Assembly: GCF_900115245.1 (NCBI RefSeq) | Contig: NZ_FOVT01000010.1 | Location: 62,001-126,000 of the forward strand | Direction: 5' to 3' | DNA: 64,000 bases | DNA from: Mesorhizobium sp. NFR06 | GTDB taxonomy: Bacteria; Pseudomonadota; Alphaproteobacteria; Rhizobiales; Rhizobiaceae | Part shown: positions 27,432 through 38,986 of the stretch, piece after piece | Layout of the letters: every line of letters starts with the position of its first letter | How positions within the stretch are numbered: position 1 is the first letter of the stretch | Notes under the pieces: model-generated | Told to the model about the DNA's origin: nothing | Databases searched by the model: none | The model's input: the letters and a program-made list of their open reading frames with translations, nothing else | Translations under genes and position numbers: made by a program

Positions 27432-27538
27432 TCGCCGGTTTTCGTCTTCGCGGCAAGCTGATGGAGAAGACGCTGGAACGCTGGAACAGCGAAGCGCTTG
27501 GGCCGCGAATTGAACCGCCTGCGATCTGCGTGCTGCAG
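27432..27538 (+). pseudogene. Decayed second copy of the holA 3' end
   Basis: CGCCGGTTTTC, GCAAGCTGATGGAGAAGACG, CTGGAACGCTGGAACAGCGA and GCGCTTGG...TTGAACCGCCTGCG align with holA 25050-25155 at roughly four bases in five by eye, with several indels that destroy the frame. It lies in the same orientation as holA. The intact holA ends at 25249, so about 2.2 kb of DNA sits between the two copies. Confidence 0.75.
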
Positions 27539-27674
27539 ATCCGCATACGGCGGGCAGGCATTTCTGTCGAGCGCGCGAAAGGTGGCTGTGACAGCTGATC
27601 TCACTTTCTCGGACCGCTTACGGGGACAAATGCCCGGCAGGGCAATGAGGGGCGCAGGGGACGCAATTCGCCTC

Positions 27675-27820
27675 GGTCATCATTCTAGGCCGGAGCAAGG
27701 AGCGGAGCGACGCGCGCAGACCCTAGAATCCATGCCATGACGCTAAGGCATTGCTGCGGTTACAGAATTCTGCACGGCCGCACTCTTTGTGGAAGGTCAC
27801 GGCATGGATCCTCGGGTCAG
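27675..27820. repeat. Family A repeat
   Basis: GTCATCATTCTAGGCCGGAG ... CCCTAGAATCCATGCCATGA + CGCTAAGGCATTGCTGCGGT and the return arm GGTCACGGCATGGATCCTCG. The central palindrome around CAGAATTCTG is preserved. Confidence 0.8.
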
Positions 27821-27864
27821 CTAATCACTTACCACCGCGTCAGCCTTGCCAATCGCCACTGCCA

Positions 27865-27892
27865 ACAAAAAAGGCCGGCACAGCGCCGACCC
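27865..27892 (-). terminator. Rho-independent terminator after parB
   Basis: On the minus strand GGTCGGC-GCTGT-GCCGGCC forms a seven-pair stem with one G-T pair, followed by TTTTTTG. It lies 90 bases after the parB stop and ends the rsmG-parA-parB transcript. Confidence 0.8.
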
Positions 27893-27982
27893 TTCGTTGT
27901 CTATCACCGATATATCAGGCATATCCAACCTTCAGGCGGAACCTTATGTCCGGATAAAATACCCATACGCGCCCCCAACGAC

Positions 27983-28876
<894 letters not shown>

Positions 28877-28942
28877 CAGTTTATCCAGATCGTTTCGGAA
28901 TCGAATCGGCTAATTTACCAAAGCAGTCGGGATCGCCCGAGC

Positions 28943-29740
28943 TCAGGCGGCGCGCAGCTTGCGCTCGCGTCGGATCACCTCGGAGGCAAGCTGCAGATAG
29001 GCCTGGCTGCCCGAGCATTTGAGATCGTAGAGGATCGCCGGCTTGCCGTAGGACGGCGCCTCGGAGACGCGCACATTGCGTGGAATGATGGTCTCGTAGA
29101 CCTTGTCGCCCATATGGGTGCGCACGTCCTGCACCACCTGATTGGCGAGGTTGTTGCGCCCGTCATACATGGTCAGCACGATGCCCTGGATGGTGAGGTC
29201 CGGATTGATCGTGGCGCGCACCTGCTCGACAGTCTCCAGCAACTGGCTGAGACCCTCGAGCGCAAAGAACTCGCATTGCAGCGGCACGAGAACCGAATCG
29301 GCGGCCGCCATTGAATTCAAAGTCAAAAGATTGAGCGAGGGCGGGCAGTCGATCAGCACATAGCCGAACGGCGCCGAGCGCTCGGTCGCCGCCCGCAACG
29401 CGTTCCGCAATTTGAGCACCCGATCCGGCGCCGAAGCGATCTCCATCTCGATGCCGAGCAGGTCGAGCGTGGAGGGAATGATCGACAGTCCGGGAACAGC
29501 TGTCGGCACGGCGGCCGCCTCCAGCTCGAGCTCGCCGGTCAGCACGTCGTAGGACGACGTGGTGCGATCCTTGCGGTCGATGCCGAGGCCGGTGCTGGCA
29601 TTGCCTTGCGGGTCGAGGTCGACGATCAGCACGCGCTCGCCGATCGCGGCCAGAGCCGTGGCCAGATTGATAGCCGTCGTGGTCTTGCCGACGCCGCCCT
29701 TCTGGTTGGCAACGGTGATGATACGCGGTCCAGTTTTCAT
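28943..29740 (-). CDS. parA: Chromosome partitioning ATPase ParA
   Basis: A 265-residue ParA/Soj ATPase with the deviant Walker A KGGVGKTT at residues 14-21, Walker A' DLDPQGNAS and Walker B LIDCPPSLNLL. It forms a nucleoid-bound gradient that pulls ParB-parS complexes. The start at 29740 lies four bases after the rsmG stop; an in-frame ATG at 29761 would add seven residues and overlap rsmG. It is co-transcribed with rsmG and parB. Confidence 0.97.
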   Translation of the reverse strand: MKTGPRIITVANQKGGVGKTTTAINLATALAAIGERVLIVDLDPQGNASTGLGIDRKDRTTSSYDVLTGELELEAAAVPTAVPGLSIIPSTLDLLGIEMEIASAPDRVLKLRNALRAATERSAPFGYVLIDCPPSLNLLTLNSMAAADSVLVPLQCEFFALEGLSQLLETVEQVRATINPDLTIQGIVLTMYDGRNNLANQVVQDVRTHMGDKVYETIIPRNVRVSEAPSYGKPAILYDLKCSGSQAYLQLASEVIRRERKLRAA

Positions 29741-29744
29741 GGGT

Positions 29745-30392
29745 TTATGCCAGTGATTCATGCGGTTTCGCCGGGCGCAAGTCGCTGATTTCGAGGATGA
29801 CGCCGTAGGGGTCGGTCATACTCGAATGTTCTACCAGATCGAAGGCCCAGCGGTGAGTGCTTTCTTCCACTTCGGCGCGGTAATCCCGGCCTTTGTGGAA
29901 AAGCCCACGCGCGCCCTTGGTCAGCCAGGGCGCCGCGAGATCGAGCAGATCCGGGAGCGCCGCCAGCGCCCTGGCCGTGACGATTTCCGGCGCGGAAACA
30001 AGGACATAGCTGTCGTCGATGCGCTTGGCCACGACCCGCGCCGGCAGATCGAACTGGCCGATGACGGATTGCAGGAACGAGGCTTTCTTGCGGTTGCTTT
30101 CGACCAGATCGACCGACGCGCCTGGGCGCTCGACGAGCAGGAATGCGAGCACCAATCCGGGAAAACCGCCGCCCGAGCCGAGGTCGACCCAGCGCGTTGC
30201 GGCGGGTGCGATTCGTGCGAGCTGGGCGCTGTCCAGGATGTGGCGGCGCCAGACGTCGTCGAGTGTCGACGGCGCCGCCAGATTGATGCTGCGATTCCAT
30301 TTCAGGAACAGCTGCTCGAAGGCCTGCAGACGCTCGAATGTTTCACGTGAAACTGGACCCGCCGTCCTTTGCAGGTCTTCCCAGGCGCTCAC
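29745..30392 (-). CDS. rsmG: 16S rRNA (guanine-N7) methyltransferase RsmG
   Basis: A 215-residue SAM-dependent methyltransferase that makes m7G527 in 16S rRNA. The SAM-binding motif WVDLGSGGGFPGLVLAFLL is clear, preceded by KWNRSINLAAPSTLDDVWRRHILDSAQL. Its ATG overlaps the mnmG stop (ATGA at 30389-30392). Codons 13-18 (VSRETF) are encoded by a near-perfect parS palindrome, so the reading frame doubles as a partition site. The mnmG-rsmG-parA-parB order is the standard origin-proximal arrangement. Confidence 0.96.
   Translation of the reverse strand: MSAWEDLQRTAGPVSRETFERLQAFEQLFLKWNRSINLAAPSTLDDVWRRHILDSAQLARIAPAATRWVDLGSGGGFPGLVLAFLLVERPGASVDLVESNRKKASFLQSVIGQFDLPARVVAKRIDDSYVLVSAPEIVTARALAALPDLLDLAAPWLTKGARGLFHKGRDYRAEVEESTHRWAFDLVEHSSMTDPYGVILEISDLRPAKPHESLA
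30339..30354. promoter_or_regulatory. parS site inside rsmG
   Basis: TGTTTCACGTGAAACT matches the parS consensus TGTTTCACGTGAAACA at 15 of 16 positions and is a near-perfect palindrome. ParB should load here. Confidence 0.88.
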
Positions 30393-32263
30393 GCCACATC
30401 CCTTCGCGCCGCGAGCTCGGCATTGCGGACATGCGCGACGATGATGGCAAGCGCCGCCGGCGTCATGCCTTCCATGCGCTGCGCGTCCGCAATCGAACGC
30501 GGCTGGCGCATTGTCATCTTCTGCTTGAGCTCGTTCGAAAGTCCCGGGACATCCGAGAAGTCGATGGTCTCGGGGATGAGCCGCGACTCCTCATGCCTGA
30601 TTTGCGCGACATCGGCCTGCTGGCGTTCGAGATAGACGGAATATTTCGCCTCCGTCTCGAGCCGCTCCGCCGTCTTGGCGTCAAGCTCGGCGAAGCGGGG
30701 CTCGACCCGCGCCAGCCAGGCTATATCGACGCTAGGATGCGCCAACAGATCATAGGCCGAACGGCGCACGCCATCGCGGTTGATTTCCAGTCCGTGCCGC
30801 GCTGCTTCGTTCGGAGTCAACGTGACCGATTTCGCCAAGCTGCGCGCATCGTCGAGCTTGCCGGCAATTGCATTGAACCGCTGCAAGCGCCCCGACGAGG
30901 CAATGCCAAGCCCGGCGGCGAGCGGTGTCAGCCGCTCATCGGCATTGTCGGCCCGCAGCGACAGCCGGAACTCGGCCCGCGAGGTGAACATGCGATAAGG
31001 CTCGGTGATGCCGCGGCTGGTCAGGTCGTCGACCATCACGCCGATATAGGCTTCCGTGCGGCTGAGCACGACAGGCTCGCCCGACCCTGCCAGGCGCGCG
31101 GCATTGATGCCGGCGAGCAGGCCTTGCGCGCCGGCCTCTTCATAGCCGGTCGTGCCGTTGATTTGCCCGGCCAGGAACAGGCCGCCGACGCGCTTCGTCT
31201 CCAGCGTCGTCTTCAGCTCGCGCGGATCGACATGGTCGTATTCGATCGCATAGCCCGGCTGCAGCATCGCCGCCTTTTCCAGCCCGGGAACCGTTTTGAG
31301 GATATCGCGCTGGACGTCTTCCGGCAGTGAGGTCGAGATGCCGTTCGGATAGACGGTGTCGTCATCGAGGCCCTCCGGCTCGAGGAAGATCTGATGGCCT
31401 TCCCGGTCGCCGAACTTGACGATCTTATCCTCTATCGACGGGCAATAGCGCGGCCCGACGCCTTCGATCGAGCCGGAATACATGGCCGAGCGGCCGAGAT
31501 TGGCCCGGATCAGCTCATGCGTGGCAGGCATGGTCCGCGTGATGCCACAGTGAATTTGTGGGTTGGCGATGCGATCGGTCATCAAGGAGAACGGCACCGG
31601 ATCTGCATCCGCTGCCTGGCTTTCCAGCGACGCCCAATCGATGGTTCGGCCGTCGAGGCGAGGGGGCGTTCCTGTCTTCAACCGTCCCAGCTGGAAGCCT
31701 GCCCGGGCCATCGTTGCCGACAAGCCCATGCTTGCCTGCTCGTTCATGCGGCCGGCGACGATCTTCTTTTCGCCGATATGGATCAGCCCGCGCAGGAAGG
31801 TGCCGGTGGTCAGCACCACGGCGCCGCAGGCCAGCCGCCGATCGCCGGAAACCAGCACCGCCGCCACGCGCCCATCTTCGATTTCGAAATCGAGGACCTC
31901 GCCTTCGACCACGTCGAGATCGGCCTGTTCGCCGATCGCCGCCTGCATGGCGAGGCGATAGAGCTTGCGGTCGGCCTGGGTACGCGGACCGCGCACCGCA
32001 GGGCCTTTGCGGCGATTGAGCAGGCGGAACTGGATGCCGGCGGCATCGGCGATGCGCCCCATCAATCCGTCCATGGCGTCGATCTCGCGCACGAGATGTC
32101 CCTTGCCGAGCCCACCGATCGCCGGGTTGCAGGACATCACGCCGATTGTGTCGAAACGCAGCGTCACCAGCGCGGTCCTGGCGCCGGCGCGCGCGGCGGC
32201 ACTCGCCGCCTCGCATCCGGCATGGCCGCCGCCCACCACCACCACGTCATAGTGACTGGTCAT
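30389..32263 (-). CDS. mnmG: tRNA uridine-5-carboxymethylaminomethyl modification protein MnmG
   Basis: A 624-residue FAD protein that, with MnmE, modifies U34 of several tRNAs. It begins with the FAD-binding VVVVGGGHAGCEAASAAAR, then shows the MnmG signatures MSCNPAIGGLGKGHLVREIDAMDG, KGPAVRGPRTQADRKLY and PGYAIEYDHVDPREL. The C-terminal helical domain binds MnmE. It heads the mnmG-rsmG-parA-parB operon and is separated from mnmE by a 160-base gap holding parS-like palindromes. Confidence 0.97.
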   Translation of the reverse strand: MTSHYDVVVVGGGHAGCEAASAAARAGARTALVTLRFDTIGVMSCNPAIGGLGKGHLVREIDAMDGLMGRIADAAGIQFRLLNRRKGPAVRGPRTQADRKLYRLAMQAAIGEQADLDVVEGEVLDFEIEDGRVAAVLVSGDRRLACGAVVLTTGTFLRGLIHIGEKKIVAGRMNEQASMGLSATMARAGFQLGRLKTGTPPRLDGRTIDWASLESQAADADPVPFSLMTDRIANPQIHCGITRTMPATHELIRANLGRSAMYSGSIEGVGPRYCPSIEDKIVKFGDREGHQIFLEPEGLDDDTVYPNGISTSLPEDVQRDILKTVPGLEKAAMLQPGYAIEYDHVDPRELKTTLETKRVGGLFLAGQINGTTGYEEAGAQGLLAGINAARLAGSGEPVVLSRTEAYIGVMVDDLTSRGITEPYRMFTSRAEFRLSLRADNADERLTPLAAGLGIASSGRLQRFNAIAGKLDDARSLAKSVTLTPNEAARHGLEINRDGVRRSAYDLLAHPSVDIAWLARVEPRFAELDAKTAERLETEAKYSVYLERQQADVAQIRHEESRLIPETIDFSDVPGLSNELKQKMTMRQPRSIADAQRMEGMTPAALAIIVAHVRNAELAARRDVA

Positions 32264-32339
32264 TTTGAGAATCCGTTTTCAGAGATTGCCAGACACATGT
32301 CCCTGGCGCCGCGTGCTGTCAAGGATGAACAGCCAAACT

Positions 32340-32355
32340 CGTTTCACGTGAAACA
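32340..32355. promoter_or_regulatory. parS site upstream of mnmG
   Basis: CGTTTCACGTGAAACA matches the parS consensus at 15 of 16 positions. It lies 77 bases upstream of the mnmG start, so ParB binding could also affect that promoter. Confidence 0.88.
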
Positions 32356-32374
32356 TCATTCGGCGCGTCCATCA

Positions 32375-32390
32375 GTATTCACGTGAGTCA
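32375..32390. promoter_or_regulatory. Degenerate parS-like palindrome
   Basis: GTATTCACGTGAGTCA keeps the CACGTG core and TTCACGTGA but differs from the consensus at five positions. It sits between two good sites and may be a weak or decayed one. Confidence 0.45.
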
Positions 32391-32410
32391 CCACAGCGGA
32401 GGCGCCACGG

Positions 32411-32426
32411 TGTTTCACGTGAATCA
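32411..32426. promoter_or_regulatory. parS site overlapping the mnmE stop codon
   Basis: TGTTTCACGTGAATCA matches the parS consensus at 15 of 16 positions. Its last three bases are the complement of the mnmE TGA stop. Confidence 0.85.
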
Positions 32427-33746
32427 CTTACCGATGCAGAACTGCGAAAAGATGACGTCGAGCAGGTCCTCGACATCGACCGCGCCGATGATCCGGCCGA
32501 GCCGATCGGCGGCCAGGCGCAGTTCCTCCGCGCGCAACTCCTGACTCCGCCCCGATAGCGCGGCCCGCAGGAAACCCGTCGTCTTGGTGAGCAGCTCGAC
32601 ATGCCGCAGCCTCGACGGCAGGACGTCGCCCGACCCGCCAACTGCCGCCGCCGCGCGGCTTCCGATCTGCGCGAGAAGAGGGTCCAACCCGGTGCCGTCC
32701 TTCGACGATATCACCAAGTCGTAGTCACCGGCGCCGGCCGCGGCGATATCCGCCTTCGTCCCAATCCTCAGCAATGGCGCCCCGCTCGGAACATCGCCAA
32801 CGGCCACCGGGTCGGCCATATCCTCCAGCAGCAGAACCAGATCGGCCGCGCCCGCCTTTGCCCGCGCCCGCTCGATGCCGATCGACTCGACCTTACCCGC
32901 GGCGTGGCGCAGGCCGGCCGTGTCGACGATCCGGACTTTCAACCCGTTGAGGTCCATGACGACCTCCAACAAATCGCGGGTCGTGCCCGGCTCGTCGGTG
33001 ACGATCGCCGCCTCGCGTTGCGCCAGCGCGTTGAACAGGCTGGACTTGCCGGCATTCGGCGCCCCAACAATCACGACTTCAAAACCGTCGCGAATGATCT
33101 CCGCCGCCTTGAACCCTTCGATATGCCTCTCGATCTCGCCGATCATAGCGGCAACGTCCGACCAGACCGCATCCGAAACGGAGCCCGGCACATCCTCTTC
33201 GTCGGCGAAGTCGATTTCCGCTTCGATCATCGCCCGCGCATGGATCAGACGACGGCGCCAATTCGCATAGAGGTCGCTCTGCGCGCCTTCGGCGTTCCTC
33301 ACGGCGAAACGGCGCTGCGCTTCCGTCTCGGCGTTGACCAGGTCGGCGATTGCCTCCGTCTCGACCAGGTCGAGCTTGCCGTTGAGAAAGGCGCGCCTTG
33401 TGAACTCGCCGGGCTCGGCATGCCTGACGCCTTCGAAGCCGGTGATGGTCTCCAGCATCTTCGCCGCCACGGCGCGGCTGCCGTGGACATGAAACTCGGC
33501 GACGTCCTCGCCAGTGAAGGAGGCGGGACCGGGAAAGAAAAGCACAAGGCCGTGGTCGATGGTCGAGCCGTCCGGCGCTCTGAGCTTTCGCAACGTGGTA
33601 AACCGATCCTTAACCGACCCCGCAATCGTTTCGACCACGAATCGAGTCTTCGGGCCGGAAATGCGGATCACGGCAATGCCGGCGGGCAGGCGGCCGCTCG
33701 AAAGCGCTACGATTGAATCCTTCGAGGTCATCATCTGGGAAACCAT
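32424..33746 (-). CDS. mnmE: tRNA modification GTPase MnmE
   Basis: A 440-residue protein working with MnmG on tRNA wobble uridine. The N-terminal formyl-THF-binding domain begins DSIVALSSGRLPAGIAVIRISG. The G domain has P-loop GAPNAGKSS, DTAGLR and GTKAD, and the protein ends in the invariant FCIGK, whose Cys is needed for activity. ATGs at 33734 and 33731 are alternative starts. It is followed by the parS-bearing gap and mnmG on the same strand. Confidence 0.96.
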   Translation of the reverse strand: MVSQMMTSKDSIVALSSGRLPAGIAVIRISGPKTRFVVETIAGSVKDRFTTLRKLRAPDGSTIDHGLVLFFPGPASFTGEDVAEFHVHGSRAVAAKMLETITGFEGVRHAEPGEFTRRAFLNGKLDLVETEAIADLVNAETEAQRRFAVRNAEGAQSDLYANWRRRLIHARAMIEAEIDFADEEDVPGSVSDAVWSDVAAMIGEIERHIEGFKAAEIIRDGFEVVIVGAPNAGKSSLFNALAQREAAIVTDEPGTTRDLLEVVMDLNGLKVRIVDTAGLRHAAGKVESIGIERARAKAGAADLVLLLEDMADPVAVGDVPSGAPLLRIGTKADIAAAGAGDYDLVISSKDGTGLDPLLAQIGSRAAAAVGGSGDVLPSRLRHVELLTKTTGFLRAALSGRSQELRAEELRLAADRLGRIIGAVDVEDLLDVIFSQFCIGK

Positions 33747-33811
33747 TTGCCGGACCTGGTGAAGCGCCCTAGCCTTTACCTGTCAAACCCAAACATGCCG
33801 AGAGGCCCATA

Positions 33812-35830
<2,019 letters not shown>

Positions 35831-35975
35831 CGCTCACCCTCCTCCTTGTGGGGAGGGTCGGCTCACGATCGCAGCAAAGCGTAAATCGTGAGGCGGGTGT
35901 GTTGAGGCGAAAGAGTCTTTGGACCCCCATCCGCTTCGCGGATCGACCCTCCCCACAAGGGGGAGGGTAGGCCAA
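35831..35975. repeat. Inverted repeat, family C variant
   Basis: CCCTCCTCCTTGTGGGGAGG + GTCGGCTCACGATCGC and its return arm CGGATCGACCCTCCCCACAA + GGGGGAGGGT flank a short centre. It separates the convergent yyaL-like and rho genes and could terminate both. Confidence 0.75.
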
Positions 35976-37241
35976 TCACGTATTCATCGAATCGAAGAAA
36001 TCGGCGTTGGTCTTGGTCTGCTTCAGCTTGTCGATAAGGAACTCGATCGCGTCGGTGGTTCCCATCGGCGCCAGGATTCGGCGCAGGACGAAGATCTTCT
36101 GCAGGTCCGAGCGCGGCACCAGAAGGTCTTCCTTGCGGGTACCCGACTTGAGGATGTCGATCGCCGGATAGATGCGCTTGTCGGCCACCTTGCGGTCGAG
36201 CTGGATTTCGCAGTTGCCGGTGCCCTTGAACTCTTCGAAAATGACTTCGTCCATGCGGCTGCCGGTGTCGATAAGCGCGGTCGCGATGATGGTGAGCGAA
36301 CCGCCTTCCTCGATGTTGCGGGCGGCGCCGAAGAAGCGCTTCGGGCGCTGCAGCGCGTTGGCGTCGACACCGCCGGTCAGCACCTTGCCGGATGACGGCA
36401 CCACGGTGTTGTAAGCACGGCCGAGGCGGGTGATCGAATCGAGCAGGATGACGACATCGCGGCCATGCTCGACCAGGCGCTTGGCCTTTTCGATCACCAT
36501 TTCGGCGACCTGCACGTGGCGCGCCGCCGGCTCGTCGAAGGTCGAGGAGATCACTTCGCCCTTAACCGAGCGCTGCATGTCGGTCACTTCTTCCGGACGC
36601 TCGTCGATCAGTAGCACGATCAGGTAGCATTCCGGGTGGTTGGCGGTGATCGAGTGCGCGATGTTCTGCAAAAGCACCGTCTTGCCGGTGCGCGGCTGGG
36701 CGTTGATCAGCGCGCGCTGGCCCTTGCCGATCGGCGCGACCAGGTCGATCACACGCGGCGAGATGTCCTTGGTGGTCGGAGGGTCGACCTCCATCTTCAG
36801 CCGCGATGTCGGATAGAGCGGCGTCAGGTTGTCGAAGTGGATCTTGTGCCGTATCTTTTCCGGATCGTCGAAATTGATGGTGTTGACCTTGAGCAGCGCG
36901 AAATAGCGTTCGCCCTCTTTCGGGCTGCGGATCGGCCCTTCGACAGTGTCGCCGGTCTTGAGCGAAAAGCGCCTGATCTGCGACGGCGAAATATAGATGT
37001 CGTCGGGACCTGGCAGGTAATTGGCATTCGCCGAGCGCAGGAAGCCGAAGCCGTCCTGCAACACCTCGACCACGCCGTCGCCGATGATTTCGATGTCCTG
37101 GGCGGCGAGCTTCTTCAGGATCGCGAACATCAGCTCCTGCTTGCGCATGACGCTGGCGTTCTCCACCTCGAGCGATTCGGCATAAGCGATCAGCTCTGGC
37201 GGCTTCTTGTTCTTGAACTCTGCGAGTTTCATTTCTTGCAT
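35976..37241 (-). CDS. rho: Transcription termination factor Rho
   Basis: A 421-residue hexameric RNA helicase, the usual length for Rhizobiales. N-terminal KLAEFKNKKPPELIAYAESL, the RNA-binding cold-shock domain with GFGFLRSANANYLPGPDDIYIS, and the ATPase domain with P-loop NAQPRTGKTVL, LLIDERPEEVTDM and the Q-loop region are all present. The start at 37241 was chosen for family length; an ATG at 37232 is close by. It lies downstream of hemE-hemJ on the same strand after a 165-base gap. Confidence 0.97.
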   Translation of the reverse strand: MQEMKLAEFKNKKPPELIAYAESLEVENASVMRKQELMFAILKKLAAQDIEIIGDGVVEVLQDGFGFLRSANANYLPGPDDIYISPSQIRRFSLKTGDTVEGPIRSPKEGERYFALLKVNTINFDDPEKIRHKIHFDNLTPLYPTSRLKMEVDPPTTKDISPRVIDLVAPIGKGQRALINAQPRTGKTVLLQNIAHSITANHPECYLIVLLIDERPEEVTDMQRSVKGEVISSTFDEPAARHVQVAEMVIEKAKRLVEHGRDVVILLDSITRLGRAYNTVVPSSGKVLTGGVDANALQRPKRFFGAARNIEEGGSLTIIATALIDTGSRMDEVIFEEFKGTGNCEIQLDRKVADKRIYPAIDILKSGTRKEDLLVPRSDLQKIFVLRRILAPMGTTDAIEFLIDKLKQTKTNADFFDSMNT

Positions 37242-37406
37242 TAGATAGACTCTGGGTAGGCTTTGGGGAGGAAAATCGGCTGAATACGACAAATGCCGGG
37301 CGCGGCCGAAGCGAGAAAAAGGGGCGGCGCATGACGGGAAGGAAGACCCGTCTTTTATCGTCGGTCGCTTGAAAGAGCAAGCCGCCTTTTGCTGGGATGG
37401 GGAAGC

Positions 37407-37961
37407 TTAAAACGGCTTCACGACAACCAGGATGACGATGACGATCATCAGCAATGTGGGGATCTCGTTGACGATCCGCCAGTGCCTCGCCGGTTTTTCG
37501 TTCTTGTCCTCGGCGAATTTCCGCACCGCGCCGGCGAGATAGCCGTGCAATCCCGAAAGCAACAGCACCGCGAGGATCTTGGCGTGCAGCCAACCGCCCT
37601 GGAATCCGAAGCCCTTCCAGGCCAGCCACAGCCCGAACACCCAGGTCGCGATCATCGCCGGATTGATGATGCCGCGCAGCAGCCGGCGCTCCATCACCTT
37701 GAAGGTCTCGGACTGGGCCGAGCCTTTCTCGGCGTCGACATGATAGACGAAGAGCCGCGGCAGATAGAGCATGCCAGCCATCCAGGCGATGACGGCGATG
37801 ACGTGAATGGCCTTCGCCCAGGGATAGAAGCCGTCGCCGGCCACAAAGTAGAGGAGCGCCGTCAGCGCGACGAGCGCGCCGATGCCGACCGCCATGCGCT
37901 TCATCGCCTGGCCGGTGCTGTTGTCATTGCCGGTCCTGAGGTCCTTGCTTGCCTCGCTCAT
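37407..37961 (-). CDS. hemJ: Protoporphyrinogen IX oxidase HemJ
   Basis: A 184-residue membrane protein with four or five hydrophobic helices. HemJ signatures are AKAIHVIAVIAWMAGMLYLPRLFVYH, whose His is needed in the family, and LLSGLHGYLAGAVRKF, plus RHWRIVNEIPTLLMI near the C-terminus. It oxidises protoporphyrinogen IX in haem synthesis. The ATG overlaps the hemE stop (ATGA at 37958-37961), coupling two steps of the pathway. An internal Met at residue 20 is an alternative start. Confidence 0.93.
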   Translation of the reverse strand: MSEASKDLRTGNDNSTGQAMKRMAVGIGALVALTALLYFVAGDGFYPWAKAIHVIAVIAWMAGMLYLPRLFVYHVDAEKGSAQSETFKVMERRLLRGIINPAMIATWVFGLWLAWKGFGFQGGWLHAKILAVLLLSGLHGYLAGAVRKFAEDKNEKPARHWRIVNEIPTLLMIVIVILVVVKPF

Positions 37962-38986
37962 CGGTGGCTTCTCACCATTTTCACCATCGCCTCGACATGC
38001 GCCACAGGCGTTTCCGGCGTGATGCCATGGCCGAGATTGAAGATCAGCGGCCCGCCGCCGAGGCTTCCAAGAATTGCCTCGACGCCGTCGGCCAGCGCCT
38101 TGCCGCCGGCGACCAGGCGCAGCGGATCGAGATTGCCTTGCACCGCGCCTTCGCGCTGCAGCGTCTTTGCCATCGACAACGGCACCGTCCAGTCGAGGCC
38201 GAGACCGGCAATGCCAGTCTTCTTCCTGTAGTCGCGATAGCGGTCGCCGGCGCCTTTTGGAAAACCGATCACCGGCACGTCGGGATGAGCCGCCTTCACC
38301 TGCCGGACGATTTCGGCCACCGGCTCGACGCAGAACGCCTCGAAGGACGGCTCGTCCAATACGCCCGACCATGAATCGAAAATCTGCACCACATCGGCGC
38401 CGGCTTCGATCTGGCGGATGAGATAGGCGGCCGAATGATCGGCCAGTATCGTCAGAAGCCGTGCGAAGGCCTCGGGCTCGCGATAGGCGAAAAGCCGCGC
38501 CGGTCCCTGGTCCGGCGTGCCATGGCCCGCGATCATGTAGGTCGCCACCGTCCAGGGCGCGCCGCAGAAGCCGATCAGCGTCGTCGGCCCGGGCAGTTTC
38601 ACGCGCAACCGGCGCACGGTCTCGTAGACCGGTTCGAGATTCACGTGAAACGTTTCGCTGTTCAACGCCGAAATCTCGGCAGCCGTGATCGGCTTCAGGA
38701 TCGGCCCGCGGCCCTCTTCGAAACGCACATCCCGCCCCAAGGCATTGGGCACGACGAGGATGTCGGAGAACAGGATCGAGGCATCGAAGCCGAAGCGCTC
38801 GATCGGCTGCAGCGTCACTTCGACGGCAAGGTCCGGATCGTAGCAGAGATCGAGGAAGGATCCCGCCCGCTTCCTCGTCTCCCGATATTCAGGAAGATAG
38901 CGGCCTGCCTGACGCATCATCCAGAGCGGCGGCGGTGAGACGGTCTCGCCCTTGAGGACGTCGAGCATGATCCGCTTCTCAGGCAT
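37958..38986 (-). CDS. hemE: Uroporphyrinogen decarboxylase
   Basis: A 342-residue cytosolic enzyme converting uroporphyrinogen III to coproporphyrinogen III. It shows the two signatures PPPLWMMRQAGRYLPEYRE and GFCGAPWTVATYMI, and the FDSWSGVL segment. The start at 38986 (MPEKRIMLDVLKGE) fits homologues; the frame stays open to 39097. The gene lies at the left border of the putative origin, and its codons for the NFHVN-type segment near 38640 overlap a parS-like palindrome. In Caulobacter hemE also borders the origin. Confidence 0.96.
   Translation of the reverse strand: MPEKRIMLDVLKGETVSPPPLWMMRQAGRYLPEYRETRKRAGSFLDLCYDPDLAVEVTLQPIERFGFDASILFSDILVVPNALGRDVRFEEGRGPILKPITAAEISALNSETFHVNLEPVYETVRRLRVKLPGPTTLIGFCGAPWTVATYMIAGHGTPDQGPARLFAYREPEAFARLLTILADHSAAYLIRQIEAGADVVQIFDSWSGVLDEPSFEAFCVEPVAEIVRQVKAAHPDVPVIGFPKGAGDRYRDYRKKTGIAGLGLDWTVPLSMAKTLQREGAVQGNLDPLRLVAGGKALADGVEAILGSLGGGPLIFNLGHGITPETPVAHVEAMVKMVRSHR
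38637..38652. promoter_or_regulatory. parS-like site inside hemE
   Basis: AGATTCACGTGAAACG matches the parS consensus at 13 of 16 positions with an intact TTCACGTGAA core. It lies about 500-850 bases from the putative origin. Confidence 0.6.

Larger units (their letters stand above)
27184..27982. other. 800-base gap before parB: holA ghost, repeats, terminator
   Basis: From left to right it holds the upstream region of the DUF1326 gene, a decayed holA 3' fragment (27432-27538), a degenerate family B fragment near 27629, a family A element (27675-27820) and the parAB terminator (27865-27892). No intact gene was found. Confidence 0.7.
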
